This document shows positions 14,381-23,423 of a stretch of DNA of 34,359 nt, piece by piece (the first letter of the stretch is position 1; each line of letters begins with the position of its first letter). The DNA comes from Gordonia sp. ABSL11-1 (GTDB taxonomy: Bacteria > Actinomycetota > Actinomycetes > Mycobacteriales > Mycobacteriaceae). Where the stretch lies: positions 1-34,359 of the forward strand of contig NZ_JASXSI010000037.1 in NCBI RefSeq assembly GCF_030315685.1. Reading direction: 5' to 3'. Below the pieces are notes generated by a model. That model did not search any database and was not told the origin of the DNA. It saw only the letters and a program-made list of their open reading frames with translations. The translations under genes were made by a program, and so were the position numbers.

Positions 14381-15790
14381 TCAGTGATGGAAATGCGACC
14401 CCGTCCCCTCCCGCGGCATCGGTGCCTCCAGGTTGTCGAGGAACGCGATCTCACTCTCGATGTCGCGCAATAGTGCGTTGGCGAGGTCGTGACTCAGCCC
14501 GGCGCGGACGACGATGCGCTGCAAGATCATGTCCGCGAGATCATCGGCCATCGGGTACGCGGGGACGAGCCACCCTTTCATGCGCAGGCGATCTGACAGG
14601 TCGAACAGGGTCCACTTGTTCGTGTAGCCCTTCTTGAGCTTCCACGCGAACACCGGGATGGTGTCGCCTTTGCTCACCAGATCGAACGGCCCCATCCCGC
14701 CGATGCGCGCCGAGAGATACTGCGCCACATCGAGTGAGCCCTGCTGGACCTGACGGTAGCCCTCGCGGCCGAGTCGCAGGAAGTTGTAGTACTGCAACAG
14801 GACCTGCGCTCCGGGCCGCGAGAAGTTGAGCGCCAGGGTCGGCATGTCGCCGCCGAGGTAGCTGCAGTGGAAGATCATGCTCTCCGGAAGTGCCTCGGTG
14901 TCCCGCCAGATGATCCAGCCCAGGCCCGGGTAGACCAGGCCGTACTTGTGGCCCGAGGTGTTGATGGACACCACGCGCGGCACCCGGAAGTCCCACTCGA
15001 GATCGGGCTGGCAGAAGGGCGCGATCATTGCGCCGGACGCGCCGTCGACGTGGATCTTGACGTCGAGTCCGGTCTTCTCCTGGATCTCGTCGAGCTTCTC
15101 GGAGATCTCCTTGACCGGCTCGTAGAGCCCGTTGTACGTGACGCCCAGGATGGCGACCACACCGATGGTGTTCTCGTCGACGTACTTCTCGAGCTCGTGC
15201 CCGTCGAAGACGAAATGTTCCTCGTTGACCGGCACCCACCGCGGCTCCACCTCGAAGTAGTTCAGGAACTTCTCCCAGCACACCTGAACGGCGGTGGACA
15301 GCACCAAGTTGGGCGTCTCGATCGACTTGCCCTCGGCCTTGCGTCGCGCCTGCCAGTGTCGCTTGAGCGCCAGACCGCCGAGCATCGCCGCCTCCGACGA
15401 CCCGATCGTCGACGTCCCGATCGCATTCTCGACATCGGGAACATGCCATAGGTCGGCGATGATCCTCCAACACCGGTCCTCGATCGCCGCCGTCTGCGGG
15501 TACTCGTCCTTGTCGATCATGTTCTTGTCGTAGGTCTCGGCGTAGAGCTTGCGCGCCTCGTCGTCCATCCATGTCGACACGAAGGTGGCGAGGTTCAGGC
15601 GCGCGTTGCCGTCGAGCATGGCCTCGTCGTGCACGATCTGGTAGGCGGTCTCGGGCAGACTCATGCCGTCCGGGATGGTGAACTTCGGCAGCTCGGTGGA
15701 CTCCCCCGGCCGGACGAACACCGGATTGAGACTGAGTGTCTCGCCGATGTTGGTCGTATGACGGGCGTTGGTGTGCACTCGATCTGCCAT
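14381..15790 (-). CDS. gadB: Glutamate decarboxylase
   Basis: 469 residues from ATG 15790. A PLP-dependent group II decarboxylase that turns L-glutamate into GABA and CO2, consuming a proton. HVDGASG (247-253) holds the PLP-ring Asp249, and SGHKYG (279-284) holds the Schiff-base Lys282. The N-terminal TELPKFTIPDG and the FVSTWMDDEA segment match bacterial GadB/plant GAD proteins, and length is normal. The C-terminus ends HFHH, like the regulatory His-containing tail of E. coli GadB. No GadC antiporter is adjacent. A short inverted repeat ATATC-N4-GATAT lies upstream at 15889-15902. Confidence 0.96.
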   Translation of the reverse strand: MADRVHTNARHTTNIGETLSLNPVFVRPGESTELPKFTIPDGMSLPETAYQIVHDEAMLDGNARLNLATFVSTWMDDEARKLYAETYDKNMIDKDEYPQTAAIEDRCWRIIADLWHVPDVENAIGTSTIGSSEAAMLGGLALKRHWQARRKAEGKSIETPNLVLSTAVQVCWEKFLNYFEVEPRWVPVNEEHFVFDGHELEKYVDENTIGVVAILGVTYNGLYEPVKEISEKLDEIQEKTGLDVKIHVDGASGAMIAPFCQPDLEWDFRVPRVVSINTSGHKYGLVYPGLGWIIWRDTEALPESMIFHCSYLGGDMPTLALNFSRPGAQVLLQYYNFLRLGREGYRQVQQGSLDVAQYLSARIGGMGPFDLVSKGDTIPVFAWKLKKGYTNKWTLFDLSDRLRMKGWLVPAYPMADDLADMILQRIVVRAGLSHDLANALLRDIESEIAFLDNLEAPMPREGTGSHFHH

Positions 15791-15928
15791 GGCTACTCCT
15801 GCGAGTCAGAGGGTGTCGACCGGTCGATCCTGGTTTCGCAGTATTTATCGTGCATGCTCGCTCGCACCCATGACCCGCGAACACACCGATATCATCCGAT
15901 ATGGACCATCTGCGGGCCGTGCCCGACC

Positions 15929-17200
15929 TCAGACGATCTGCAGCAGCACGGTGTCGTTGACGCCGACGTCGACCTTGAGTTCGCCCTTGGCGGCCTGATA
16001 TCGACGACCCGTCCAGGCGTCGACCGCGGTGACGGTGTCGTCGCCGGAGAGTCCCAGGCTCGTCAGCGACACCGACATGGTGCGCGAGTGGTCGTCTCGG
16101 TTGGTCATCGACACGACGAGTCCTTTGTCGCCGATCGCGCGGGTCCAGACCTCCTTGTCGTCGCCGACCGGTGCGCCCGCACTGACCCGATGATCCTGGT
16201 CGATGTCGATGATCGCCCGGTTGCGAAGCAACGCGAGGGTCTGCGGGGACATGCGGGTGAGGTCGTTGCCGGCGATCAGCGGCGCGGCCATCATCGCCCA
16301 CATCGACAACTGGGTGCGCTGTTGTGCCATCGTGAGTCCCGGGCGGCTGTCGACCCCGACGACGAGCATGTCGGGATCGTTGAACGATCCGGCGCGCACC
16401 CGGGATGCCAGCGGCGCGACGGCGTCCACGATCTCGACGATGCCCTGGGAGCCCGAGGGATCCGCGTTCGTCGACCATGCCGCGGTGATGTCGTTGGTGA
16501 CCCGGGTCATGGTGGCCACCCCGCCCCAGTCGAACTCGGTGCCGGGCACCGAACCGCTCACGCCGCTGTTGGGGTTGATGCTGTAGACCATCGGACGCCC
16601 GGCGTCCCTGATGGCGTCACGCATCGCCGTGAACGACTCGACCTGCCGATCGTGATCGGAATCGCCCGAGCACCAGTCGTATTTCAGATAGTCCACCTGC
16701 CAGGCGGCGAACGTCTGGGCATCGGTGGCCTCGTGCCCCTTGCTCCCGGTGGCACCGGGATAATTGCCGAGGAATTGCGCGCAGGTCTTGTCGCTCGCGC
16801 CGGAGTAGAGACCGAACTGCAATCCGCGATCATGGAGGTACCTGCCGAGGGCGGCCATGCCGGAGGGGAATCGCCGCGGATCCGCCTGCAGGGTACCGTC
16901 GTCGGCACGTTGATCGGCGGCCCAGCAGTCGTCGACGATCACGTAGCGGTAGCCCGCGTCACGCAACCCGGTCGAGACCAGGGCATCGGCCTGCTCACGG
17001 ATGATCTTCTCGGTGATATTGCACCCGAAGGTGTTCCAGCTGTTCCAGCCCATCGGCGGCGTGGGCGGCAGACCCTCGATCGCGGTGCCTTCTCCCCCGA
17101 TCCGCGCCTCGGGATCGGGGGTACAGGCAGCGATGGCGAACAGGGTCGCCGCGGCGAGCACTGCGCCGAGGAGCCGTCTGCGAGGTCGTGATCTGCGCAC
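15929..17200 (-). CDS. GH27 alpha-galactosidase lipoprotein
   Basis: 423 residues from GTG 17200, 4 nt after the smpB stop; longer starts would run inside smpB. An Arg-rich n-region, hydrophobic LLGAVLAAATLFAIAAC and lipobox cysteine at 26 mark a Sec-exported lipoprotein. The mature part is a family 27 (beta/alpha)8 barrel: PPMGWNSWNTFGC at 49, VIVDDCWA at 88, the nucleophile Asp175 in YLKYDWCSG, and acid/base motif NDPDML at 274-279. A C-terminal beta domain follows (VVSMTNRDDHSRTMSVSLTS). It should release terminal alpha-D-galactose from oligosaccharides or polymers at the cell surface. An alpha-galactosidase placed in the smpB operon is unusual and may rely on its transcription. Confidence 0.92.
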   Translation of the reverse strand: MRRSRPRRRLLGAVLAAATLFAIAACTPDPEARIGGEGTAIEGLPPTPPMGWNSWNTFGCNITEKIIREQADALVSTGLRDAGYRYVIVDDCWAADQRADDGTLQADPRRFPSGMAALGRYLHDRGLQFGLYSGASDKTCAQFLGNYPGATGSKGHEATDAQTFAAWQVDYLKYDWCSGDSDHDRQVESFTAMRDAIRDAGRPMVYSINPNSGVSGSVPGTEFDWGGVATMTRVTNDITAAWSTNADPSGSQGIVEIVDAVAPLASRVRAGSFNDPDMLVVGVDSRPGLTMAQQRTQLSMWAMMAAPLIAGNDLTRMSPQTLALLRNRAIIDIDQDHRVSAGAPVGDDKEVWTRAIGDKGLVVSMTNRDDHSRTMSVSLTSLGLSGDDTVTAVDAWTGRRYQAAKGELKVDVGVNDTVLLQIV

Positions 17201-17204
17201 CCGA

Positions 17205-17678
17205 TCACATGCCCTTGACGCGCCGGCCAATCTCTCGGGCGACCTCACGCTGAGCGGTGCGGCGGGCGATGTCCTGACGCTTGTCATGCGCCTGCTTGCC
17301 GCGGGCGAGCGCCAACTCCACCTTCACCTTGCCGTCGTTGAAGTACATCGACAACGGCACCAGGGTGAGGTTGCCGTCGCGGATCTTGCCGATGAGATTG
17401 TCGATCTCGCGCCGGTGCATCAACAGTTTCCGGTTGCGCCGGGGCGCGTGGTTCGTCCAAGAGCCACTGCCGTACTCGGGGATGTGCAACGCGCGCAGCC
17501 AGATCTCGCCGTCGTCGACGGTCGCGAACGAGTCGGCAAGAGAAGCCTTGCCCTCGCGCAGACTCTTGACCTCGGTGCCCACCAACGCGATACCGGCTTC
17601 GTAGGTGTCGAGGATGGCGTAGTTGTGCCGCGCCTTGCGGTTGGTCGCGATCACCGATCGCCCCTTCTGCTTGGCCAT
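17205..17678 (-). CDS. smpB: SsrA-binding protein SmpB
   Basis: 157 residues from ATG 17678, chosen over GTG 17684 because AGGAGG lies 7 nt upstream of the ATG. OB-fold RNA-binding protein that binds the tRNA-like domain of tmRNA and occupies the empty A site. It has ATNRKARHNY, GTEVKSLREGKASL, the LHIPEYGSGSWTNH segment, RKLLMHRREI and a basic C-terminal tail (KRQDIARR..QREVAREIGRRVKG) that enters the mRNA channel. It follows ftsX in the order conserved in mycobacteria and lies 3 kb from ssrA. Confidence 0.97.
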   Translation of the reverse strand: MAKQKGRSVIATNRKARHNYAILDTYEAGIALVGTEVKSLREGKASLADSFATVDDGEIWLRALHIPEYGSGSWTNHAPRRNRKLLMHRREIDNLIGKIRDGNLTLVPLSMYFNDGKVKVELALARGKQAHDKRQDIARRTAQREVAREIGRRVKGM

Positions 17679-17736
17679 GCACACACCTCCTCGTCCACCT
17701 CGGTCCCGGATCGTCCCGGGTGACCCACCATCATCG

Positions 17737-18645
17737 TCATTCCCGGACGTACACCCGAAGCGTCACATATGCCGTGACACCTGACAACAGAATTCCGCCG
17801 AGGAGCAGGAACGGCGACACGAACAAGACGTCGGAGACCCCGATCCGGGCCAGGATGTTCACACCGTACAGATCGCGCAATGCGTTGTCGAAGAAGAACA
17901 CCTTCGCGGCGAACAGCCCGGCGATCGCCAGGAAGGCGCCGATGATCGCGGCGACGACGGCCTCGAGCAGGAACGGCAACTGCGTGTACCACCGGGTGGC
18001 GCCGACAAGTCTCATGATCGACACCTCCGTCCGTCGGGTGAAGGCCGCGATCTGGACGGTGTTCACGATCAGCAGGATCGCCGCGAGCGCGAGCACCAAC
18101 GCGACCGCGAACGCGGCGTTGCGGGTGCCGTCGAGGACACTGAAGATGCGCTTCACGAGTTCTCGTTGATCGAGCGCGCCGTCGACACCGAGATCCTTGC
18201 GGTCCTTGAACTCGTCGAGGACCGCCCCGAACTGATCCGGATCGGACATCCGTACCTTGAGCGAGGCCGGGATGGTGCCCTCGCGGATGTTGTCGGCGAT
18301 GTCGGGGTTGTCTTTGAAGGTCTGTTTGGCCGCCTCGAACGCTTCCTTCCGGTCGATGAACGTCACCGAGCCGACCCCGGGATGGTTCTCGATCTCGGTG
18401 CGCAGCACCGAACACGGCGCCTGCTGACAGTTCGGGTCGGCGTCGGAGACCGAGTCGTTGATGAAGAACTGCATCTCGACGCGGTCGAGGAAGATCTTCT
18501 GGCTCTTGTCGGCCATCTGGATCACGAGCAGACCGCCGCCGAACATGCCCAACGTGATCGCCGTCGTGAGGATCATCGCGATCGTCATGGTCACATTGCG
18601 GCGCAGGCCGTTGAGGACCTCGCTGATGATGAAGTTCACTCGCAT
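17737..18645 (-). CDS. ftsX: Cell division protein FtsX
   Basis: 302 residues from ATG 18645. Membrane half of the FtsEX complex, which passes ATP-driven conformational change to a periplasmic peptidoglycan hydrolase activator (RipC in mycobacteria). An N-terminal cytoplasmic start (MRVNFIISEVLNGLRRN) and TM1 (TMIAMILTTAITLGMFGGG) come first. The extracellular loop, about 45-165, contains the Cys pair in CQQAPC. Three further TM segments at about 180-205, 225-250 and 275-295 follow, typical of FtsX with a large first loop. Co-transcribed with ftsE, 67 nt apart. Confidence 0.96.
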   Translation of the reverse strand: MRVNFIISEVLNGLRRNVTMTIAMILTTAITLGMFGGGLLVIQMADKSQKIFLDRVEMQFFINDSVSDADPNCQQAPCSVLRTEIENHPGVGSVTFIDRKEAFEAAKQTFKDNPDIADNIREGTIPASLKVRMSDPDQFGAVLDEFKDRKDLGVDGALDQRELVKRIFSVLDGTRNAAFAVALVLALAAILLIVNTVQIAAFTRRTEVSIMRLVGATRWYTQLPFLLEAVVAAIIGAFLAIAGLFAAKVFFFDNALRDLYGVNILARIGVSDVLFVSPFLLLGGILLSGVTAYVTLRVYVRE

Positions 18646-18712
18646 GGGTGGGTGCGCTTCCTAGAAGTCGAGTGCGAAGGAGTCGGGTGCGGGCCGTCGG
18701 CCGGGACCGTGA

Positions 18713-19399
18713 TCAGCCGATGCCGTAGACGCCTTGCGGGTCGTTGCGGACGAGGCGACCGTTGTCGAACTCGAGAACCCGACGGCGCATCGCGTCGACG
18801 ATGTGACGGTCGTGGGTGGCCATGACGACGGTCGTGCCGCGGCGGTTCACCCGGTCGAGGACGTCGACGATCTCCTCACTGGTCTCCGGGTCCAGGTTTC
18901 CGGTGGGCTCGTCGGCCAGCAGGAGCAACGGCCGGTTGACGATGGCCCGCGCGATGGCCACACGTTGCATCTCGCCACCGGACAACTCGTAGGGCATCCG
19001 GTCGGCCTTGCCGGCCAGCCCGACATAGTCGAGCACCTCCGGGACGACCCGCCGGATCGTCGACGGCGACTTGCCGATGACCTCCAGCGCGAACGCGACG
19101 TTGTCCGACACCGACTTCTGCTGCAGCAGCCGGAAGTCCTGGAACACACAGCCGATCGACTGCCGCAGCTTCGGCACCATCCGGCCGCTCAGCGTGTTGA
19201 CGTGGAAGTCACCCACGTAGACCTGCCCGGACGTGGGCTTGTCCTCCTTCAGCAGCAGACGGAAGAAGGTCGACTTGCCCGAGCCGGACGGTCCGATGAG
19301 GAACGCGAACTCGCCCTTGTCGACCTCGAGGGAGAGATCGGACAGGGCCGGTCGGCTGGAAGCCTTGTACTTCATCGTGACGTTCTCCAGCGTGATCAC
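18713..19399 (-). CDS. ftsE: Cell division ATP-binding protein FtsE
   Basis: 228 residues from GTG 19399 (VITLENVTMKY), the normal FtsE length; upstream codons to 19432 lack family similarity. ABC ATPase with Walker A GPSGSGKS (36-43), Q-loop CVFQDFR (84-90), signature LSGGEMQR (139-146), Walker B LLLLADEP (158-165) and H-loop MATHD. It dimerises on FtsX and drives septal peptidoglycan hydrolysis. First gene of the ftsE-ftsX-smpB run. The 65-nt gap to the upstream membrane gene may hold a promoter. Confidence 0.97.
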   Translation of the reverse strand: MITLENVTMKYKASSRPALSDLSLEVDKGEFAFLIGPSGSGKSTFFRLLLKEDKPTSGQVYVGDFHVNTLSGRMVPKLRQSIGCVFQDFRLLQQKSVSDNVAFALEVIGKSPSTIRRVVPEVLDYVGLAGKADRMPYELSGGEMQRVAIARAIVNRPLLLLADEPTGNLDPETSEEIVDVLDRVNRRGTTVVMATHDRHIVDAMRRRVLEFDNGRLVRNDPQGVYGIG

Positions 19400-19464
19400 G
19401 AGAAGCCAGTGTAACCACGGCGCCTGAGACATCCGCTCAGGTACAAAGCCGCATGTCGCGGCGG

Positions 19465-19971
19465 TCAGCGGGTGGGGACAGGCGACGTCGTCTGCGTTCC
19501 GCCGAAGTTCGGCAACGGCACGCCCGGCAGACCCGGGATGGTGGCGGTCGTGGTCGTCGTGGTCTGTCGACCGGTCCCCTGTGTGCCGCTCTCATCCTCC
19601 TCGGCGCCACCCGTCTGATCGAGGTCCTGACTCGTCGACGACGAGGTCTCGGTGGTCGTGGTCGAACTCGACCACGAGGTCGTCGGCGGTTCGGTCGTCG
19701 TCGTCGGCGTCTGCGTCGTGCGGACCGGGGCCGGTGGTGGGGCGACCACGCCGTACCGCTGCGATGTGTAGCCGTAGAGGATTATCGAGGCGAGGAATAT
19801 CGCGACGAGGATCGCGGTGCTGGTCCGGATCCGGGTCTTGTAGATGTGCCGCCACTCGCGATGCCGAGGCATCTGCTGTTCCGCGGTGGGCTGTGCTCCG
19901 GTCGTCGGCTGCGGTCCGGTCGTCGGACGGTTCGTGGGGATCGGCTGGGTCGTGGGTTCGTCGTCGGCCAT
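19465..19971 (-). CDS. Pro/Thr-rich single-pass membrane protein
   Basis: 168 residues from ATG 19971, overlapping the upstream stop within TGATG. A Thr/Pro/Gln-rich cytoplasmic N-terminus and a basic patch (RHREWRHIYKTRIR) precede one membrane helix at about 50-68 (TAILVAIFLASIILYGY). The remaining 100 residues are a low-complexity Thr/Ser/Pro extracellular tail. Position between mscS-like and ftsE matches the conserved proline-rich membrane protein of mycobacteria (Rv3103c position). Composition suggests a disordered, perhaps glycosylated, wall-spanning region. Function unknown. Confidence 0.8.
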   Translation of the reverse strand: MADDEPTTQPIPTNRPTTGPQPTTGAQPTAEQQMPRHREWRHIYKTRIRTSTAILVAIFLASIILYGYTSQRYGVVAPPPAPVRTTQTPTTTTEPPTTSWSSSTTTTETSSSTSQDLDQTGGAEEDESGTQGTGRQTTTTTTATIPGLPGVPLPNFGGTQTTSPVPTR

Positions 19972-20927
19972 CACTCATCACCGTCCCGGGCGCCCTGGTC
20001 GGCCAACGTGGCCGGCGGTCCACCACCGGCCTGCGCATCGCGGCCCGGCGCCACCGTGATCCCCTCGCGCGCCAGCGCACGAACGATCGAGATACGCAGG
20101 GCGCGACTGACCTCGAACTGCTTGCCGGGCAGAGTTCGCGCCACCATGCGGACGGTGACCGAGTCCAGCTCGAGGTCGATGACCCCGAGCGGTGACGGAG
20201 CGTCGAGCAGGAGATCGTGCCATCGGGGCTTCTCGAAGAAGTCGGTGCCGACCCGATCGAGGGTCTCGTTGACGAGCCCGATGTCCGCCTCGGCGGGCAC
20301 CGGGACGTCGACCACCGCGCGCGCCCAGTCCTTGGACAGGTTGGTGGCCTTGACGATCTGACCGTTCGGCACAGTGATCACCTCACCGTCACCGGTCCGC
20401 AGCTTGGTCATGCGCAAGGTGACGTCCTCGACGGTGCCCTCGGCCAGGCCGTTGCCGGTCACGGTCAGGCTGACCACGTCCCCGTATCCGTACTGACGTT
20501 CGGCGACGACGAAGAACCCGGCGAGCACGTCCTGGACCACGCGTTGCGCGCCGAAACCGAGGGCGGCACCGATGACCGCGCCCGGACCGGTCAGACCGGT
20601 GATGGGTACACCGAGGATGCCGAGCATGCGGATGATCACGATGATCGCGACCACCACGATCAGCGTCCAGGCCACCACATCGACGAGGGCACGGCGATGC
20701 TTGGCGTCCTCGGTCTGGACGATCAAGTCGCTGTTGTGGAACTGGGACTCGACACGGGAGGCGTACTTCTCGGCACCCCAGCGGATGAACCGGATGACCA
20801 GCAGCCCGCCGAGGATCCAGATGAGGATCTCCAGACCGTTGGTGGCCATCCACACGTAGAAGCGACCCAGCACCGCCTCGGTCGCACCGTCCCGGAAGGC
20901 GAGTGTCGACGCGTCATGCATCGGCAT
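19971..20927 (-). CDS. MscS-family mechanosensitive channel
   Basis: 318 residues from ATG 20927; ATG 20921 is equally possible, and both overlap the prfB stop, implying coupling. Helices at about 30-50 and 83-103 come before the pore helix GLTGPGAVIGAALGFGAQR, then VVQDVLAGFFVVAERQYGYGD, the MscS signature. The beta domain has the expected VEDVTLRMTKLRTGDGEVITVPNG. The C-terminal alpha/beta vestibule domain extends to about 285, then a disordered tail. It should open under membrane tension to release solutes on hypo-osmotic shock. Same place as Rv3104c in M. tuberculosis. Confidence 0.92.
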   Translation of the reverse strand: MPMHDASTLAFRDGATEAVLGRFYVWMATNGLEILIWILGGLLVIRFIRWGAEKYASRVESQFHNSDLIVQTEDAKHRRALVDVVAWTLIVVVAIIVIIRMLGILGVPITGLTGPGAVIGAALGFGAQRVVQDVLAGFFVVAERQYGYGDVVSLTVTGNGLAEGTVEDVTLRMTKLRTGDGEVITVPNGQIVKATNLSKDWARAVVDVPVPAEADIGLVNETLDRVGTDFFEKPRWHDLLLDAPSPLGVIDLELDSVTVRMVARTLPGKQFEVSRALRISIVRALAREGITVAPGRDAQAGGGPPATLADQGARDGDE

Positions 20928-22038
20928 CGGCCATTCGCCAACGGATGCCGGCCTCGATGAACTTGTCGATGTCGCCGTCGAGGATCGCGCTCGGGTTGTT
21001 GTCCTCGACGTTGGTGCGCAGGTCCTTGACCATCTGATACGGGTGCAGCACGTAGGACCGCATCTGGTTTCCCCAGCTCGATCCGCCGTCGCCCTTCAGC
21101 GCGTCGAGCTCGGCCCGCTCCTCCTGGCGCTTGCGCTCGAGCAGCTTGGCCTGCAGGACGCGCATCGCCGACGCCTTGTTCTGCAACTGGCTCTTCTCGT
21201 TCTGGCAGGTCACGACGATCCCCGTCGGGATGTGGGTCAGCCGGACCGCGGAGTCGGTGGTGTTGACCGACTGACCGCCCGGGCCCGAGGACCGGTAGAC
21301 GTCGACCTTGACGTCGTTCTCGTCGACGTCGATGTGGTCGGTGGTCTCGACCACGGGCAGCACCTCCACCTCGGCGAACGAGGTCTGGCGTCGCCCCTGG
21401 TTGTCGAACGGGCTGATCCGCACGAGTCGATGCGTGCCCTGCTCGACCGACAGGGTGCCGTACATGTAGGGCGCCTTCACCGTGAAGGTGGCGCTCTTGA
21501 TACCGGCTTCCTCGGCATAGGACGTGTCGTAGACCTCGACACCGTAGTTGTGCTTCTCGGCCCATCGGATGTACATCCGCATCAGCATCTGCGCCCAGTC
21601 GGCGGCGTCGACACCGCCGGCACCGGACCGGATGTTGACCAGCGCGTCACGCGAGTCGTACTCGCCCGCGAGCATGGTCTTGACCTCCATGGCCTCGACG
21701 TCGGTCCGCAGGGACTCCCGCTCGGCGTCGGCATCGGCCAGCGCGGCGGTGCGGTCGTCGCCCTCCTCGGCCTCGGCCAGCTCGTAGTGCACCGGCAGGT
21801 CGTCCAGGCGCTGGCGGAGTTCGCTGACCTTACGGAACTCCGACTGCGCATGCGACAGCTCGCTCGTCACCCGCTGTGCGTGCTCCTGATCGTTCCAGAG
21901 GTCCGGATCGGACGCCTGCATCTCCAGTTCGTCGATACGACGACGCAACTCGTCGAGGTCGAGCACCTTCTCGACCGTGGTCAAGGTGGTGCCGATGGAT
22001 TCGAGATCTGCGGTTACGTCGGGATGCACGGTGTTCAA
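20914..22038 (-). CDS. prfB: Peptide chain release factor 2
   Basis: 374 residues from ATG 22038. It recognises UGA and UAA stop codons through SPF (209-211, in VRISPFDNQ) and triggers peptidyl-tRNA hydrolysis through GGQ (254-256, in SSGPGGQSVN). An N-terminal coiled coil and domain 2/4 are complete. The gene is one uninterrupted frame, so it lacks the +1 programmed frameshift near codon 25 that autoregulates prfB in many other bacteria. It heads a run with the mscS-like gene (overlap), the Pro/Thr-rich gene and probably ftsEX-smpB. Confidence 0.97.
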   Translation of the reverse strand: MNTVHPDVTADLESIGTTLTTVEKVLDLDELRRRIDELEMQASDPDLWNDQEHAQRVTSELSHAQSEFRKVSELRQRLDDLPVHYELAEAEEGDDRTAALADADAERESLRTDVEAMEVKTMLAGEYDSRDALVNIRSGAGGVDAADWAQMLMRMYIRWAEKHNYGVEVYDTSYAEEAGIKSATFTVKAPYMYGTLSVEQGTHRLVRISPFDNQGRRQTSFAEVEVLPVVETTDHIDVDENDVKVDVYRSSGPGGQSVNTTDSAVRLTHIPTGIVVTCQNEKSQLQNKASAMRVLQAKLLERKRQEERAELDALKGDGGSSWGNQMRSYVLHPYQMVKDLRTNVEDNNPSAILDGDIDKFIEAGIRWRMADADA

Positions 22039-22098
22039 GACTACCGCCGCGAAACGGACCGGGTGTGCGCCTGTCCGGGCGCACGGGGTCGGCCCGGG

Positions 22099-22497
22099 TC
22101 AGGCGGGCGGCACCGGCCCCGGCGGTATCGTCGGATCGACGGGCGGCAGCTCTCCGAAGCGCCATGTCGAGGTCGCCTTGCCGGGCTTGTAGACCACCGG
22201 CAGGTCGCCGCCGACCTGCGGCCACGGGTCGTTCTCGCCGAGCACGAGAGTGCCGTACACCTCTGCGGGGTTGGTCTGCGGCCCGACGATGGTGCCGGAG
22301 ATCGTGCAGAACCGCTCCCCCTTGGTGTCCCCCTGGTCGGGGCGGTCGCTGACACCGGTGATCGTGAAGGTGCCCTGCACGAACGCCGACGCGCGTGCAC
22401 CGTCGAGGGCCCGGGGGTTGCGCCCGCGCTGCCACTGCACGACGAGCGCGACGACGAGCGCAGCCAAGATCACGGTGAACGCCACGGCAAGCCACAT
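22099..22497 (-). CDS. Membrane-anchored protein of unknown function
   Basis: 132 residues from ATG 22497; upstream codons to 22542 are unlikely. One N-terminal membrane helix (WLAVAFTVILAALVVALVV) is followed by a positive patch and an outside domain with strands FVQGTFTITGVSDRP, GERFCTISGTIVGPQ and VYGTLVLG, ending in a Pro-rich tail. A single Cys is present, and there is no lipobox. I do not recognise the family. Divergent from hisN over a 104-bp gap. Confidence 0.75.
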   Translation of the reverse strand: MWLAVAFTVILAALVVALVVQWQRGRNPRALDGARASAFVQGTFTITGVSDRPDQGDTKGERFCTISGTIVGPQTNPAEVYGTLVLGENDPWPQVGGDLPVVYKPGKATSTWRFGELPPVDPTIPPGPVPPA

Positions 22498-22601
22498 GAC
22501 GGTCAGCCTACCGGTCCGGTCCGGACATACCGGGCCTGACACCGCCGCCGGAAAGGCGAGGATCGGGCCGGCCCGCAGCCGACGGGCGCTAACCTACCCG
22601 C

Positions 22602-23423
22602 ATGCCACACGACCACGGGCCGACGGAGTTCTCCGACGATCTCGAACTCGCGCTCTCCCTCGCCGATTCGGCGGACGCGTTGACCATGCAACGATTCGGC
22701 GCCGTCGACCTCCGGGTCGACGACAAGCCGGATCTGACCCCGGTCTCCGACGCCGACCTTGCCTGCGAAACCATGGTGCGCCAACGACTTTCCGCGCGGA
22801 GGGTCGACGATGCGGTCCTCGGCGAGGAGTTCGGCGGCGACGTCGCGCTGACCGGTCGCCAGTGGGTTGTCGATCCGATCGACGGCACCAAGAACTTCGT
22901 GCGAGGAGTCCCGGTGTGGGCCACACTCATCGCGCTGCTGGTCGATGGCGTGCCACGGGTCGGCGTCGTGTCGGCACCGGCGCTCCGACGCCGATGGTGG
23001 GCCGCCGAGGGCCTCGGCGCGTTCTCGACGTTCGACGGCGAGGAGATGCCGCGCCGCCTGTCCGTCTCCGGGGTCTCCGACGTCGCGTCGGCCAGCCTGG
23101 CCTTTTCCAGCCTGTCCGGCTGGAAGGAGCGCGGCATCCGAGACGACTTCATCGCGCTGACCGACGCTGTCTGGCGGGTCCGCGGCTATGGCGACTTCTA
23201 CAACTACTGCCTGGTGGCCGAGGGCGCGGTCGACATCGCCGCCGAACCGGAGGTCTCGCTGTGGGATCTCGCCGCACTCGACATCCTCGTCCGCGAGGCC
23301 GGCGGCCGGTTCACCGGCCTCGACGGCACCGAGGGTCCCGGCGCCGGCAGCGCCGTCGCGACCAATGGCCGCCTCCACCCGGTCACCCTGGGCGCCCTCG
23401 GCACCGCGGCGTCGCGGCACTGA
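22602..23423 (+). CDS. hisN: Histidinol-phosphatase, IMPase family
   Basis: 273 residues from ATG 22602. Inositol-monophosphatase fold with the metal and catalytic motifs GEEFGG (74-79), DPIDGTKNF (91-99) and the C-terminal WDLAALDILV. In actinobacteria this subgroup (Rv3137 type) dephosphorylates histidinol phosphate in histidine synthesis. Fidelity features such as the short N-terminus and GDFYNYCLVAEGAVD segment agree. Another IMPase-type sugar-phosphate substrate cannot be ruled out from sequence alone. It stands alone, divergent from the membrane protein at 22099. Confidence 0.88.
   Translation: MPHDHGPTEFSDDLELALSLADSADALTMQRFGAVDLRVDDKPDLTPVSDADLACETMVRQRLSARRVDDAVLGEEFGGDVALTGRQWVVDPIDGTKNFVRGVPVWATLIALLVDGVPRVGVVSAPALRRRWWAAEGLGAFSTFDGEEMPRRLSVSGVSDVASASLAFSSLSGWKERGIRDDFIALTDAVWRVRGYGDFYNYCLVAEGAVDIAAEPEVSLWDLAALDILVREAGGRFTGLDGTEGPGAGSAVATNGRLHPVTLGALGTAASRH

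Noticed and set aside
15889..15902. ATATC-N4-GATAT inverted repeat upstream of gadB as an operator
   Set aside because: Only 5-bp arms and a single copy; too weak to call a regulatory site.
14541..16478. 645-aa minus-strand ORF
   Set aside because: Shadow frame across gadB and the alpha-galactosidase; extremely Arg-rich and without any family pattern.
20914..22038. Programmed +1 frameshift in prfB
   Set aside because: The RF2 frame is continuous from ATG 22038 with no in-frame early stop, so no frameshift is needed.
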